A stretch of 64,000 nucleotides of DNA from Palaemon carinicauda (GCF_036898095.1 NC_090728.1:85845789-85909788); one strand, 5' to 3'; counted from the first letter of the stretch, positions 1 to 12,840 are shown. Program-made: numbers and translations. Notes: generated by a model from the sequence alone, not told the origin.

Positions 1-53
1 GTATTCTAAAAGGTCGATGTTGTCTTTTGAGATCCCAAACCTTTTCTTGACTG

Positions 54-2000
54 CTAAGGCGAGAAAATCATGAGATGTAGGTTTTGGGTTCTCAATGATG
101 AAGCGTAGACAGTCGACTTCTGAACCAGTTGGGATAGAACTGGGTTCAGTAGAGGAAACAGCCTCAGCCTCAGTTCTATCATTAGAGGGAACCAATTGCT
201 CTTGGGCCATTTGGGGGCCACAAGTGCTGCTGTCCCCTTGAAGGATCTCAGCTTGTTGACGACCTTCAGCAAGAGGATTTGTTGGCGGGAACAGATAGAT
301 ATGATTCCATCTGTTCCAATCGAGGGACATGGCGTCCATCGCTTCTGCCCGAGGGTCCTCGTATGGGGCTATGTATCGAGGTAGTTTCTTGTTGTCGCTC
401 GTTGCGAAGAGGTCGATCTGCAGTTCTGGGATTTTTTCCAAGATGAAGGAGAATGAGTCTGTGTCTAGGGACCATTCTGACTATCGGCTTTTGCCTGGAT
501 AGAGCGTCCGCCGTCACATTGCGGAACTCTTGTAGGTGAACTGCTGATAAGTGCCATCTTTTCTTTCTTTCCATGCGAAAGATGGCCAACATCATGTGGT
601 TGATGTAGGGCGATCTCGAGCCTTGTCGGTTCAGACATTTCACTATCACTTCGCTGTCCAAGACCAACTTGACGTGGCCTGATCTGTGAGGGGATAGTTT
701 CTTCAACGTCAGGAAGACTGCCATGGCCTCCAGAATGTTGATGTGAAAGGTCTTGAACTGGTGTGACCAGGTCCCTTGAACTTTCCTTTGATGGGAATGG
801 CCTCCCCATCCTTCCGGTGAGGCATCCGTGTGGATGACTACTGACAGTTGAGGTGGTTGTAAGGGAATAGTCCTTGCTAGGCTCTTGACCTTCGACCACG
901 GCCTCAGAAGCGATTGCAGTAAGGTCGGTGTCGGTCTCTGTTGATCTCTTTGAGCGTTTGATGCGTATCTTCTCCAGACTCCTGATCCATCCTTTAGTTG
1001 TGCTCTTAGCACTGGGTCTGTTACTGCTGCAAACTGGAGAGAGCTTAGTACTCTTTCTTGTTGGCGTCTTGAAATCTTGTTGGATTTCAGTAGTCTCTTG
1101 ACAGAACCCGCAATCTCTCTCCTCTTCTTCGGTGGAATGGAGAGGCGGTATGACTGCAAGTTCCAATGGATTCCCAACCATTGAAAATCTTGAGCTGGAG
1201 AGAGGCGAGACTTCTTGTAGTTGATCTTGAAGCCCAGATGTTCCAGGAACTGGATCACCTTTGTGGCTACCTGCAGACAAGCATTCTTGGATGCTGCCAC
1301 ACCAGCCAGTCATCCAGGTATGCTGCTACCTGAATGCCTTCTAAGCGTAGCTGTTGTACGACTGTGTCCGCGAGTTTCGTGAAAATCCTTGGGGCTATGT
1401 TTAGTCCAAAGGGCATGGCTCTGAAGACACTTTGTCTTCTGTAACTTGAATCCTAGGTAGGAGGAGAGGGGGTGACTGACTGGAAGGTGCCAGTAAGCAT
1501 CTGCTAGGTCTATTGAGACTGTGTACACCCCTTTTGGTAACAGGGTCCTTATGTGTTGTAAAGTTAACATCCGGAACTTGTTGTTCTCGATGAACTTGTT
1601 GAGTGGAGACAAGTCTAGAATGACTCTGAGTTTGTCCGAGTCCTTCTTGAGAACAGAAAACAGCCTTCCCTGGAATTTGATGGACTTTGCTTTCCTTATA
1701 ACCTTTTTGTTCAAGAGTTTTAAGGTATATTATTCCAATAAGGGGGTGGAGTGTTGGAAGAATTGAGGAAAGGAAGGTGGAGTCCTGTTCCATTTCCACC
1801 CGAGTCCATTCTTAATTAGGCTGTGGGCCCAGGGATCGAAGGTCCAACGATCCCGAAAGTGGAAGAGTCTTCCTCCTACCTGGAGCATCTCATTGCTTGG
1901 ATGATCCGGGGGGTTTGTTACCCTGACCACGTCCTCCTCTACCTCTTGGGGGGTTTCTTGAGGAGCCTCGTCTAGATCCTCTACCTTTTGGGGGAAAGGT
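54..2000 (-). pseudogene. E1 pol: reverse transcriptase, RNase H and Dam-like methyltransferase (decayed)
   Basis: This would copy the element RNA to DNA (RT), remove RNA (RNase H) and carry the methyltransferase-like domain typical of DIRS elements. The RT part (about 1310-1990) starts with a VGGRLFHFRDRW-like segment and has VILDLSPLNKF and TVSIDLADAYWHLP. The frame shifts near 1440, but the catalytic YLDDW is still readable at about 1298-1320. RNase H (about 480-1300) shows IHTDAS, NILEAMAV, LVLDSEV and NVTADALSR. A second frameshift follows ALSR near 480. The methyltransferase-like tail then runs in two frames to position 54, with IDLFA-, LFPP- and VAPKWPKSNW-type motifs. At least two frameshifts separate the domains, so no single protein is possible. 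Assignment is secure from motif order and from the matching intact ORF at 30330-32549. Confidence 0.88.
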
Positions 2001-3821
2001 AGTGGTGTGCCTCTCAAAGCCTGGGTTAAAGGCTGGTGACTGGGTTACTAACTGTTGAGGCACCATCTGGAAAGTAGTTTGTGGCTGGGCAACCATTTGG
2101 GGCACTGTGGTCATGGTAACAATGGGATGTTGCGCAGGTCTATGAGGCACTCGTGGCTGCTTTGTCTTCCTGCTCTTGGGTTGGGGACCAGCGTTAGAGG
2201 AAGATTTCCTTTTGGAAGACATGCCCCACTTTTGGAGAAGGTTCCTATTCTCCGTGGCGGCTTTAGCAACCACCTCTTGGACTGCTTCTTTTGGGAAGAG
2301 GTCGTTGCCCCAGATACATGAAGTGATCAACTTCCTAGGCTCGTGCTTGACTGTTGCATTGGCAAACACGTACTCTCTACTGGCCCTCCTGGCCTTCATG
2401 AAAGCGTACATGTCCTTGACTAGTGTAGCCATGTGCATCTTGGCTTGGACTGTGTACATGTCTGGGGTGCTTGAGATGCCTGCACACATCTCCGTGCAGT
2501 TCTGGGGAGAGAGAGGTGGCTAGTCTCTCTTTTGTCTCCTGTTCTCTTCTCTGAAGAAAATCTGACAGCTTCGGAAGGTTCTCATTGAACTGCTATCCTG
2601 CGATATCTGCATCTAGCTTTGCAACCGAAGTTAGATGGATCTCGTTCCAGTCCTTTTCGCCCGTAGGCAGGGCTAGAGACAATGGTCTACACTCCTCTAG
2701 CGTAGGGCATGGTTTGCCCGCATCAACCGCCTTCAGCGCGCAGTGGAGAGCTTTAGATGTAAAGGGAAAAGCTCTGAAGGAAGGAGCAAGGAAGGTATGG
2801 TGCTGCTTACTCAATGCAGAAACCTTGGAGTTCGTATATCCTGCTTTCTTCAGGCTACTCGTCAAGAGAGCCTGTGCCTTGTCATGGTCAAAGACCATGA
2901 CCTTCTTAGGTTCCATCTCTTCTTTAGACGTAGGTTAGTTCTTCAGCCTGATGAAGCACTCCGGGTAAGCCGCAAAGTTCGGCCAGAATTGGAGATCATC
3001 GAGGGGAATGGCCCCCATCTTCTCCAAGACGTAGAGTTTGCCATTCATCATGGCCATGAACTCCGCATACTTCCAGGGGTTGATTTCGGAGCATTGAGGC
3101 AAGTCAGAGACTCTGGGCCGCATGTAGGAGCCGCGAGAAGCGACTGCGTGGTGTGCTTCCCTGACTTCCTTTCTCATCTGTTCCTTGCGCATAGTTTCCA
3201 TCATTTGCAGGATCTGCGCCATGAACGCTTCGCCTTTGGGGAACAGCGGGTATGGTTGAGGGGTTGGGGCCGAAGAGGTTGATGGCGCAGGTTGATATGC
3301 CGTCACAGACAGTAGAGGGTCTACCGTCTCTGTCGATCCGGATTCTTCTTCCTCCTCGGGTGGCTGGGCCACCTCTTCTTCAGGGTCTTCTTGAAGGAGA
3401 TCCTTTTTGGTGTCCGAGGACACCTCTGACATCCTTTCCTGGTGGATGTCCATACCTTCCAAAGCCTTATTGATGTCAGCCTCTATCGCCAGTTGTATGC
3501 AGGGAGGCTCGGGCCGTACCTAAGGCACGACCGCATCAGATGTTGCCTTAGGGAACAGAAGGCTTCTAATAGTGTCGCTTGGTAGGTAAGGTCCCGGAGA
3601 GTTCTTCTGGAACCCTCTTACCCACTTCCGAAGCATTTCTCTCGCAGCATCCCTCGACTCCACCGTCTTGGGATCACAGAAACCCTCGGTCCTTAAGGCC
3701 GAGCAGACGTTGCAACCCCTCAGGTCCCAGTACCTCAGGGTTTCAGTTGCGATGGAGCAGGGTCATGAGACCTGCACATGTTGAGGCCACAAAAGTTCCT
3801 ACTTTTGTGGTTGCAGTACAT
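1890..3821 (-). pseudogene. E1 gag-like ORF (decayed)
   Basis: This is the Gag-like structural protein of the element. The likely start is an ATG at 3821, followed by a Cys/His-rich segment (CNH, FCGLNMCRSH, GCNVCSAL) resembling a small zinc-binding domain. After a frameshift come WVRGFQKN-, NPWKYAEF- and ECFIRL-like segments at 2935-3760, a TAG at 2935, another open block at 2593-2916, and a C-terminal block (1890-2489) with ATVKHEPRKLI, SPAFNPGFE and an RG-rich tail. The same landmarks occur in order in the intact gag at 32299-34547 (ATIRHEPNKLI, SPAFNQSYE). Unlike E3, the segment between the CxxC and the WVRGF block is continuous here, with no intron. Several disabling mutations are present. 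Confidence 0.82.
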
Positions 3822-6029
3822 AACTGCACACTTCACCTTGGGCTCCTCCTGTAAGGAAAGAAAGAGTGAAATGAGTATGGGGTAATTTATCACACTAATA
3901 AGTAAATCGCATGCATTAATAGTAATTCTTACTATTATAATTATAGCTTAGGATAGTAAGCTAGAAAGGAAATAGGAAAGACAAATATCTGTGTTTCCTG
4001 TCCAGGCAATTGCTGTGACCTCCCTCGATATTAATATTTTGAAATTTCCTTATTAGGGAAATATAGGGTGGAATAGCTCTAGAACATAGAGCTGGAGTCA
4101 GTGTATACTAGCACTAACTCCCCCACAAGTGAAATATTAATACTATAGGGTAAAGATATTTATGTTTTGATGATCTAGGATACATCAGAATATTGAAGGA
4201 ATACTTCACTTCAACATTATTTAGCGGTCTCAACAATGGACTGTGAAAGGATACACAGAATATGTTGGAAATCATACTACTGTATATTATATACTGTAGC
4301 TTTCTAACAGCTGTATCTGCTATACTGCAGGCATACGGGCTACTGTATAGTCTTATACTGTAGTTCTGCCGTCATACTACCGGCTAAGCTAGTACCAGAC
4401 GGCACTAGCCGACAGAGAGAGAGAAAGAATGGAGAGAAGGGCTACTGTATTATTAAAGTTTAGTACAATAATTAGGGTTGTAGGGACTACAAGCCTACTG
4501 CCTTCTTTCCAGAATGAGGATTCAAATGGAAGGGGAGAGAATGTATTAATTCAAGCTTCCATCCACCCACAATATCTGTTGTCGGCTGCCCTGCCGGTTC
4601 CAGGGTTTGTGGATGGCAGTCCAAGAGAGGACTGAGGAATACTCAAAGTTGTAATGGGTCTCCCACCGGCAGCCGTCATGGCCAGCGCAACCTTTCCCGG
4701 AGCCTTGCTTCCGTTAGGGGGAAGGTCGAAGCAGCAATCTAGCCGCCTTTGTAGGAGCCCGGCCGGCATCGTAATCAGCCCAGCAAGCGGGGAGATTGTA
4801 GAATACCGACCACAGATGTTGTGACGGCTAGGCCGTCACTAAAGGACAGAAGGGGAAGGGAAAGGGTCTTGTATTTTGCATAGAAAGAAGGCTGCAAGTA
4901 TGCCTCCTACTGTCGGCTGCAAATCAAAGAAACAGTTTCCTATGCCGGCGTCGTCTTGGGCGGCAGAGGAATAACGATTCCTCAGCCTAAGACACTGCCG
5001 GATATAAAACATGTCTTCTAGACCACAAGGGAGAAAGGTGGCGGCAACTGTACTACCACTTTCGGTTGTGGACTAGGGAAGCTGAGATTCCTATGCTGGC
5101 AACTGTGTAACTGGCAGGGGAATGACTAATCCCCCATCGGTAGAGCTGCCGACAACAAGACTAAATACTCTGAGTTACTGTCATATTTCAAAGCCGGGAT
5201 ACTCACCGGCAAAGAGGATGGACAGAAACACTACCTCAGTCAAGCCGGAGTACACGACTCTATGGCAAGAAAAAAGATTGGGTTGCCGCCTAATGGCGGC
5301 ACTCAGAGGGAAGGAAGGGTTTATCCTTAAATCTCTAAAAGAGACGAGTATCGAATTATGCTAGTAATTCTAGGAGATGTGCTATCTCCGAATGAATTAA
5401 TAAAACGATACAAGAGGATAAACGGGGATAACGTTACTAAAGTATACTAAAACGTGTTAGGCTAGCCTAACTCGAGTCGGGATCTCGGCTACGCTAAATC
5501 ACCGAGGCCCTATCGTATACTATCGAAACGTTTAAACTGAAGAGGAAATATTACATGTGTAATCTTATCTTCATTAGTATAATTTGCCAAGATAGCTAGA
5601 ATTCATTAAAGCTAAATACAGTACCGGGGACGTCGTACTACTAACTAAATAAAGGACTTATGGCGTACAACGGCGGTCCAAAATGGCCACCTCTGGTGAT
5701 GGCTCTGCTCCACTAAACACATCTAAATTATGCTAATTTAACTGTGAGAAGGGAGCCAAAAATTATACACAGGAAAGATTAAATACTCAACTTTCCAGAG
5801 GATGAAGATGCTGGAGATTGCAATGTAATAATACTTGAAATAGTAATAAAACTGAGAGCAGTTAGGAGATACACCGTGCTTAATTTGCTACTACAAAAGG
5901 AATGGTATGCCATAGTAGTACTGGGAGGGAATCCACCGGGTAACCTTGATAACGGCTCCCCTTCAAATTCGCCACTCTTCCCCCTCAAAGCGAAAACTCT
6001 ATTCAGGGCGAAGATTGCTATGTGTAGTA
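3822..6029 (-). other. E1 5' leader region
   Basis: About 2.2 kb between gag and the 5' terminal repeat with no convincing coding sequence. From about 4380 to 5210 it is rich in CCGG-containing words such as tgccggcagc and cggccggcat, a composition shared with the leader of E2. This suggests a conserved untranslated leader, but no promoter motif is identified. The short ORFs here look fortuitous. Confidence 0.55.
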
Positions 6030-6212
6030 TCAAGAAATACGTCCCCTGATATTATGCGATATCCTTAAGAATTATTTTAAGGATACTCGCGCCAGGAGTT
6101 AGAAGTCTGGAGACCTGTGGTCAATTCTCTGGGAGTATCACTGTAGCCAAATATCCCTTAGAAAGCTGCCTAAAGGAACCTTCCATCAGGACGACATGGC
6201 CGAGCCCAAAAA
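6030..6212 (-). repeat. E1 right (5') terminal repeat
   Basis: This block reads like the outermost part of the right terminal repeat of E2 (18950-19132): tgcgatatcc, caggagttaga, aattctctggga, ttccatcaggacgacatgg and gagcccaaaaa occur in the same order. The partner repeat is outside the window. Divergence from E2 shows that the two insertions are not recent duplicates of each other. Confidence 0.8.
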
Positions 6213-9200
6213 GTAACTTATAGCCATAGTAATATTCACATAGAAATATTTTTCCCGAAACATGTATAGCTTGTTGGGTCTCCTTTCCCAGAACCAAAAC
6301 AAGAAGTGCTACCCATCACCTTATAATATTGTAATTCCTGGGGCAATTTATTGAATTATGGAGTTAGTGGAATCGGGGTCAGTAACCCTACAGTAAGTCT
6401 GTGTTAAACTGACCGCAACCAGCTAATCACTAGCGAGTTCTTCCTTGAGATATGAGGTTGACACAGACCGAATTTGCATTTGCAAGTCAGCAATCTCACA
6501 AAACCAAAAGGAACAGTTATTCTTGTCCATGCTGGGGCTAATGAAAAGGCTGCAATACTTTCAAGCAAGATGTTAAATCCCCTTTAAGTAGATTTGCAGG
6601 GCCCTCACAAGACATCAGACATCTTTGTGTCAATTTCACATCAAAGGGATAGGAACGAGAAGGTCCCAAACTGGTGTTCAATAATGATTATTGCTTGGTC
6701 TTCGTACAAAGCCTGTGATGATAGTGGTGACAAAAAACTCAATATCTCACAGTTTGACAAGATGAGAAAGACTGAAAACTCTTAATACTCACTTGCTGAT
6801 GCAGTGAAAGGTAACAGTCTTGAGAGGAAGATCCCCGTGATGCCCTCCTCAGGATAGCAAAAGGCACATGTGACAGCAACCTGAGGTCGAGGGACATCCC
6901 ACAGCAGGATATAAGTCCAATGATAAGCAAGACAGCTCAAATCTCCCTTCAAGCATGGACAGTTCTCCCTTTAATAGGAGGAGAGATCCACTCTAATGAG
7001 ATGTGTCTTAGGCCAAGGCAGGCAAGTGAGTCAGTGATCTAATGAAAGGTGCTCTGGCCGGAGAGACACGTTTTATACTTCCTGCAGAACGGAACACCAC
7101 TTGGATTGAAGCTACCCCTTGTGTTACTAGAAAGGACTGAGAAGGTGGATGAACACGTCCCATCCAACCTCGATTGTGTGGCTACTCGGTCCCTCCTGCT
7201 GCCCGTATGATAGAAGCATCTGTCATACATACAAGGCTCATGGTCAGATTGATCGAATCCAAAGGAAACAGTCAGAGGTAAGCTCCTCCATTTCCTCTTG
7301 GAGGAGGGGGTGACTGTCAATGGCAGCGTATTCCTTACCACTAGTTCGAGTATAGTTCTTTGGATTGGTGCATGTGGGACTGCTCATCTGCAACCTGTAC
7401 CATGGCAGTACAGTAGCTGTTAGCTCAAGGTCACAATGCATTGTGAAAAAAAAATTAATAATAGTTGGGAAAAATACAAACCATTTCCACATATAACAAG
7501 CTTGGGATATATATGTTTTAAAGTAACTCTTATTATCAATTCCCTTTTGTCATAATGTCTGATATTTTGCCCCAGTACTGTACTAGCATGATTTTCCATA
7601 TATTCACTGTAAAGATTTCAATTTTTCTTAAATAGGTTTACATAGCTTGCAAGCAATAATTTTTTTTTTTTTTGTATAACAGAAAGTATAGTTATATTTT
7701 TTGGTCCTACCCATTGTCTAACCACAATTGTTTTTGCAGCACGCCCTACTCTCTGTAGGGTTTTGGAGAGGCAACCAGAAGTTTAGTCGAGACGTGGCAC
7801 AAGTAAAAGGATTGTAAGGGTGCTACATTATGATTCCTACAACTGAATAGGGTTAATCAGCTTGGTATAAACTTCCTTTACCCTACTGAATGAAGTGTAT
7901 AGAAAAGAGTTAGTACATCCATCCCAGGAATTGAATGCATCGCAAAACGGGATTATCTCGTTTGATAGAAATAAATGATGCATTGCTCAAAATGGGTGAA
8001 ACGGGAGAAGGTGAAGATATGAACTCAAGTTTCAAGGCTCAGCTAGAAGATGTTGTCATTAGAGAAGTTTTGACATCAGGCACGGCCCTTCTTCAGTATT
8101 CTCAGTTCAGTTGAAAAAGAGCTTCGACAGTTGAAAACCTTGCGTATCCAAGATTTCATCAACAAGGATAAAGATATTGCTACTCCACATCACCAGATCA
8201 CAAAAGGTGATTCCATACTGGAACTTAGTGATGGACAGTTTTTTTTTTAAATGTTTGCCCCAGAACCAAGTGAACGTAAGGGGGCCTAAAACCGTCTTTT
8301 TGCGGAGACAGTCAAACGTTTAAGTGTCATAAACATTAATAGTTAACTGGAACTATTGAAATGGCATACTGGTACTTGCCCAAATAGATACACGGTTAGG
8401 AGTACCTTTGTTTATACTTGTACTGTATAGGAACACTTATGAGTGCCCCACCTGTGGAAATCTTGTTTGGTTAATTTGTTTATCTTATTACCCGGATGCT
8501 GAAGTTTGACGTAAAGGAATGCTAATTTTGCCTTTAATTTTCTATTTGGATTGATGGGTCAATGTTAGCATAACCCTAACAGTTTTTTTTTTCAAATAAA
8601 TATATTTTTCTTGTTTTTTTTTTATGAATACAGCATCTCATTCCAGTTCCTTACACCAATGGTTCCCCTACTCAGCCGCTGTTTATTTTCTCAGCCATTG
8701 TTTTTTTTTTTTAGTCAAGCTATTTAAAATTAAAATTCCCTCACTGTCTAGTTATCAGTAAAAACAATATTTCATTTCACCTAATGTTCTTATACTTTTA
8801 TTTATAATCCAGCTAGCCCAATGAAAGGTATGATAAAAAGCAAGATTCTAGCTGGGTCCCCTTGCCCAGTATAAATCAAGGGGTGGTGCCCAGAGCTCCG
8901 TTCTCTTGACCTGTTACTTAGGTTTTTTTGGGTATTCCACCGTTGTATATTTGTTGTGTAGTGAACTTCGGGTTGTGGTCGGCATTCAGACACTAGGCAG
9001 TTCGGGTGCTACCTCTGGCCACAGTCCGCAAACAGACCCCAAGAGAATCAGTCAATGGGTAAGCTCCAGTACTTCCTTCAGCCAAAGGATGATGGCAAGG
9101 ATACTCCTATGTCAAGGTAGAAACAAATAAGGACCATATCACCTTTGCCTGGGGCCAATGTTGTTCCCTCCGAGACTGTTCATCGGCATCTGATCAAAGG

Positions 9201-10383
9201 AGGAAGCAGTCATGTTGGGTTCACCATTTGTTTGACCAACCTCGAAGGTACTGGATGAAGGGCAAGACCTGATACAGTACTCCCTCAAGAAGAAGAGCAG
9301 CTCCCTAAGGGCCAAGCCATTCCTCTTGTATCACAACAGGAATTATAAGGTAGGTAAATTCACCTGACATAACCCGAAGGTAACACACATTAAGCAAAAT
9401 CTGCCACTCTCCCAAAGCAGAAGAGCACATGCAAGAAGTCCCAAGGAGTTTCTCATGAAAGGCCTCTTACAAGGAGGGAAAAGATGGAGCAAATTCATAT
9501 GTTCTATCCTTACCAACCATTCTTCCTTGCTACCATTAGTGGTTCAGCAATTCACATACAGTAATCAGGAACAGGTACTGTACGCTACCTCTCTAAGCTT
9601 TGACTTGTGTTCTTTGGAGAACTTTGATACAGTACAGTATTACTGGTTGATTTCTAATGGAAAATTTCACGTTTTGACGTGCTTTTTAATATCATGCTAT
9701 ATTTCTAGCTTTAATTTTCTCGTTTTGACTCACGTTGGTTAGCGTTTTTTTGCTGTTCAAAAAATTTTGTCAAATCTAGCATCTTACATTGTGAGAAATT
9801 CACAAATACCACACACACATATAACAAGAGCTGACTGTATTTTATGTGAAGAGACATTTTCGTCTGTCACAGCAATTAAGACTTGCTACCTGTTTCGGCA
9901 TGAAATGCAATCAGCTCTCTGTTTTGCAGCAATGTCACTGGAGTTAAAAATCCACAAACTTATTTTATACAAGTAGGAATAAATATTACAATAAAAATAT
10001 ATAATACTTAACCCCTTCACTATGAGACAGTAGATTCGCCCTCAGTAGCTGTAAATGAGATTTGTCACCATCAGGTATGCATACATATTTACTCTGTGAA
10101 GACCTTCATTTCCATGTTTACTGTATTTGTTTTGCTGCTGGTTATAGAATAAACGTTTCTTAAGTTTGCTTTATTTTCAACTGTATTGTGTTTCACTCTG
10201 AAACAACTCAAAATTCTTTTTATTCTTTATGAAGTGATTATCACGTAATTTTTCAGAATTTTAGTATATTAATTTACTTAAAATACAGTAATAGTAAAAC
10301 ACTATGATTCTATGTGTAAAAAACATTTTTACTGTATTCATTGTGAAGTGATAAACAAAAAACATTTCTTCTGATGAATCACA
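6213..10383. other. Interval between E1 and E2, mostly unassigned
   Basis: AT-rich sequence with poly(T) tracts and no long convincing ORF. A short coding-like remnant lies at 7936-8260 (listed separately). Around 7464-7500 the words gggaaaaatacaaa and catttccaca resemble the ICR of E6, so a degraded DIRS edge may be present. The short ORFs at 7039-7492 and 8802-9130 show no recognisable domain. Nothing else could be supported. Confidence 0.5.
7936..8260 (+). pseudogene. Unidentified coding-like remnant with one frameshift
   Basis: An ATG at 7936 opens about 59 codons (MHRKTGLSRLIEIND and onward) ending at a TGA near 8113. A shift of frame at about 8085-8100 opens a second stretch containing EKELRQLKTLRIQDFIN and ending in ILELSDGQ before a poly(T) run. 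Both halves have the charged composition of real protein and join naturally across the shift. No family was recognised. It could be the tail of a degraded transposase or a processed gene remnant. Confidence 0.3.
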
Positions 10384-10770
10384 AAACGGATTTTGAGCGA
10401 AGCGAAAAATCTATTTTTGGGTAAGATGGCCATGTCGTCCTGGTGGAAGTTCCTCTAAGGTAGCTTCCTAGGGTATATTACAACTACGGCGATATTCCCA
10501 GAGAATTTACCTTAAGGTACCCAGAATTCTAACTCCTGGAGCGAATATCCCTAATAAAAGAGCCAGGGATATCGCATAAAATCAGAGGACATATTCTTGA
10601 CACGCCACATGGCAATCTGTACCCCGAACAGAGTTAACACTTCGTAGGGGTCAAATGGCAAGAAAACGAAAACGAAAAAGAAAAGGGGAGAGCCGTTCGT
10701 AAGGCCCTCTCTTCTCCCGTTTCGTAAGCGTGCCCTGCGCCGATTCTGGCGCCATCTGCATTCCTTGTAG
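10384..10770 (-). repeat. E2 left (3') inverted terminal repeat
   Basis: It pairs in inverse orientation with 18780-19132. Shared landmarks include gaagttcctctaaggtagcttcc, the gatatcgcataaaatcagagg block, cgaacagagttaacacttcg and gattctggcgccatctgc. The left copy begins about 34 bases further out (AAAACGGATTTTGAGCG through ctattt) before similarity to the right copy starts. A one-sided extension of this kind is known for DIRS-1. Confidence 0.9.
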
Positions 10771-10845
10771 CGAAACACGAGGTGCTACAGATACTGTATG
10801 TAGGGAGGGGTCCTACGGCCCTTTCATAGAAAGGGAAGGGCGGGT

Positions 10846-10940
10846 CCATCAGGACGACATGGCCATCTTACCCAAAAATAGATTTTTCGCTTCGCTCAAA
10901 ATCCGTTTTTTGGGCTCAAGCCATGTCATCCTGATGGAAG
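10846..10940 (-). repeat. E2 internal complementary region (ICR)
   Basis: The first half is the reverse complement of the element's left edge: gccatcttacccaaaaatag, then gatttttcgcttcgctc, then aaaatccg. The second half is the reverse complement of the right edge: ttgggctcaagccatgt then catcctgatggaag. The two halves meet at a T run that corresponds to the predicted circle junction. In DIRS elements this region is thought to template completion and circularisation of the cDNA. Confidence 0.92.
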
Positions 10941-11506
10941 TATACCAGAGCATTACTGTATCTGTGGATTCTCAAAATGTGCCGTACTCCTCAGAAGTAT
11001 ATCCCCCAGTCGACACGACCTAGAGACCTAAGATGTTACCGTCATACATCTTTTCAACTAATCATAAACCATGATAGAGCTTCCTGCCCCCAACAGGGAA
11101 GAGTCCTACTAGACTCTGGGGAAGTCTCGAAGAGTACATATATCTATGTATGAACCCCAGGCAAGCGAGTATAGTGGTCTCACCCCATACTAGGTAAAGC
11201 GAAGTTTGAAAAGAATCACTGTGTCAATATGAAATATCGACCAGTCCTCCGCTCAATACACGTATTGGACAAAGGTTTATATCCGCCTAGGAGGAAACTC
11301 GTAAATCCGCCACCATCCTTTTATGGGATGGAGTCCTCCAGCTAAGGGAAAGCATAAACCAATGCAATATTAGCTTGCATAAAGGAACATTCTATTAGAA
11401 TTATCCCCGGATAAATATACATAGAATGAATGCTCACAGGTGAAGGAGACGCAAGGTTCTCAAGAACCAGTTTATTGACAGACAATAAACAGACAGGTTA
11501 ACCACA

Positions 11507-11509
<3 letters not shown>

Positions 11510-11549
<40 letters not shown>
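11510..11549. repeat. TA dinucleotide microsatellite
   Basis: About 40 bases of uninterrupted alternating TA between the E2 ICR and its YR gene. The ORF spanning it only reads the repeat and is not a gene. Confidence 0.9.
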
Positions 11550-11551
<2 letters not shown>

Positions 11552-11867
11552 ATATATAAGAGGAGGATAACCAAAACTTTAAGCATAAGTATGATAGTAA
11601 ACAGAAACTTGTTTATCTGAAAGAAAAACATTGGAGCCACTTTTAAGATACCAAAGTATCAAAGTCAAAAGTCTGTATTACTAATCAGTCACATTAGCGT
11701 TAGAAACGCTCGGCACGCATGTTTTCACTTATGCTAGGTTCACCTTTGAAAGTGGAACAGTCAACGTGGGTCACCCAGTGCCCTCACATAGTTTGTAGTA
11801 CAGCATGTGACTACATACTCACCCTGGAATTAATTGTCCCCAATTAAAACTACTGTTCCTCGCAGAG

Positions 11868-12840
11868 TTAAACAGCAGGGTTAACGACGCAACCCACTGC
11901 TACCACAGAACCTCTTAGTTGCTGCACTTGCTTCGCATAGTGACGAAAGAACACTCTGGAAGACTTCCAGCCAGTGTATGAACGAAGATGTTCAAAATCC
12001 CTACAACTAAAGAAGTTTAAGGATGAAGCAATTTTGCTCGGATCGTGACCTGTGGGTGAACAGTCAGGATCCGCTCTGCGAATAAGATATGTGATTTTCG
12101 CCCTGAGTTGTTTCAGTGATAAATTTGAGCCTGACGTTTCTCCCCTGACCAGTTGACCACCCTTGAAGTCTGAAGTTCTACGAAGATAGACCTTTAGGCA
12201 TTCTACTGGACATAGAGATGCATCTTCTTTCAGAGGGCAGATTCTTCAGGGACCCCACCTGATGGTGGGTAACTCGTTCTTGGTGAGAAGCGTAGGATCC
12301 GGAAACAGGTTCAGTTCTCCCCATCCAGGAACTGAACACGACCTTCCTCTCTCGAGAGGGGTACGATCTCACTAACCCTGGCCCCGGACGCGAGTGCAAA
12401 AAGGAGGATAACTTATGGGTCAAATCCTTTAACGCACACTCCTCATTGTTCAACAGCGAAACAAAAATGAAGAACTTTTCTAAAGACCATGAATTGGGCT
12501 TTGGAGGTGCTAAAGGTCTGAGCCTAGTGCAGGCTTTCGGAACTTTATAAAAGATCTTGTTAGCGAGGTCGACCTGGAAGGCATATAGAATGGGTCTTGT
12601 CAAGGCAGACCTACACGTTAAAATCGTGTTAGCCGCCGATCCATAACCATGGAGATGGATGAAGAAAGATAAGCAGAAGTCCGTCGTGATCTCCTACGGA
12701 TTCTTCGCCTGACAAAGGCTACCCATTCTCTCCAAGATTACTCATATTGCCTTCTAATAGATTTGCACTTATAATCCTCTAGGAAGTCTATGCTGGCTTT
12801 CGAAATCCCGAAACACTTTCTCACCTGGGAAGGAGAGAAA
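11868..12840 (-). pseudogene. E2 tyrosine recombinase (YR), decayed
   Basis: This is the integrase-like enzyme that would insert the circular DNA. N-terminal fragments (TDFCLSFF, GSAANTI, KVPKACTRLRPL) match the YR of E3. The first catalytic Arg is visible as ALASGARVSEI near 12375, in a frame different from its neighbours. The C-terminal part runs to a stop at 11868 with LRSYTGWKSSRVFFRHYAKQV-like sequence near 11935-11975, preserving the nucleophile Tyr in FRHYAK. The H-x-x-R box reads HDPSK instead of HDIR, so the second catalytic Arg is missing. Several frameshifts are present. Identity is clear; activity is excluded. Confidence 0.85.

Larger units (their letters stand above)
1..6212 (-). 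mobile_element. DIRS-type retrotransposon E1, 3' part cut off by the window edge
   Basis: Reading on the minus strand, the order is 5' terminal repeat (about 6030-6212), long leader, gag, then RT-RNase H-methyltransferase. The YR gene, ICR and 3' terminal repeat would lie left of position 1 and are not seen. The right edge ends in a block with gacgacatgg and gagcccaaaaa that closely matches the right edge of E2, so both belong to one family. Every reading frame carries frameshifts or stops, so the copy is inactive. DIRS assignment rests on the gene order and on homology with the complete copies further right. Confidence 0.9.

Noticed and set aside
8802..9742. A possible LTR or small host gene near 8880-9740
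   Set aside because: No matching direct repeat, tRNA primer site or protein domain could be found by eye.
10551..11023. ORFs in the E2 left terminal repeat and ICR
   Set aside because: They consist of inverted-repeat and ICR sequence with no independent coding evidence.
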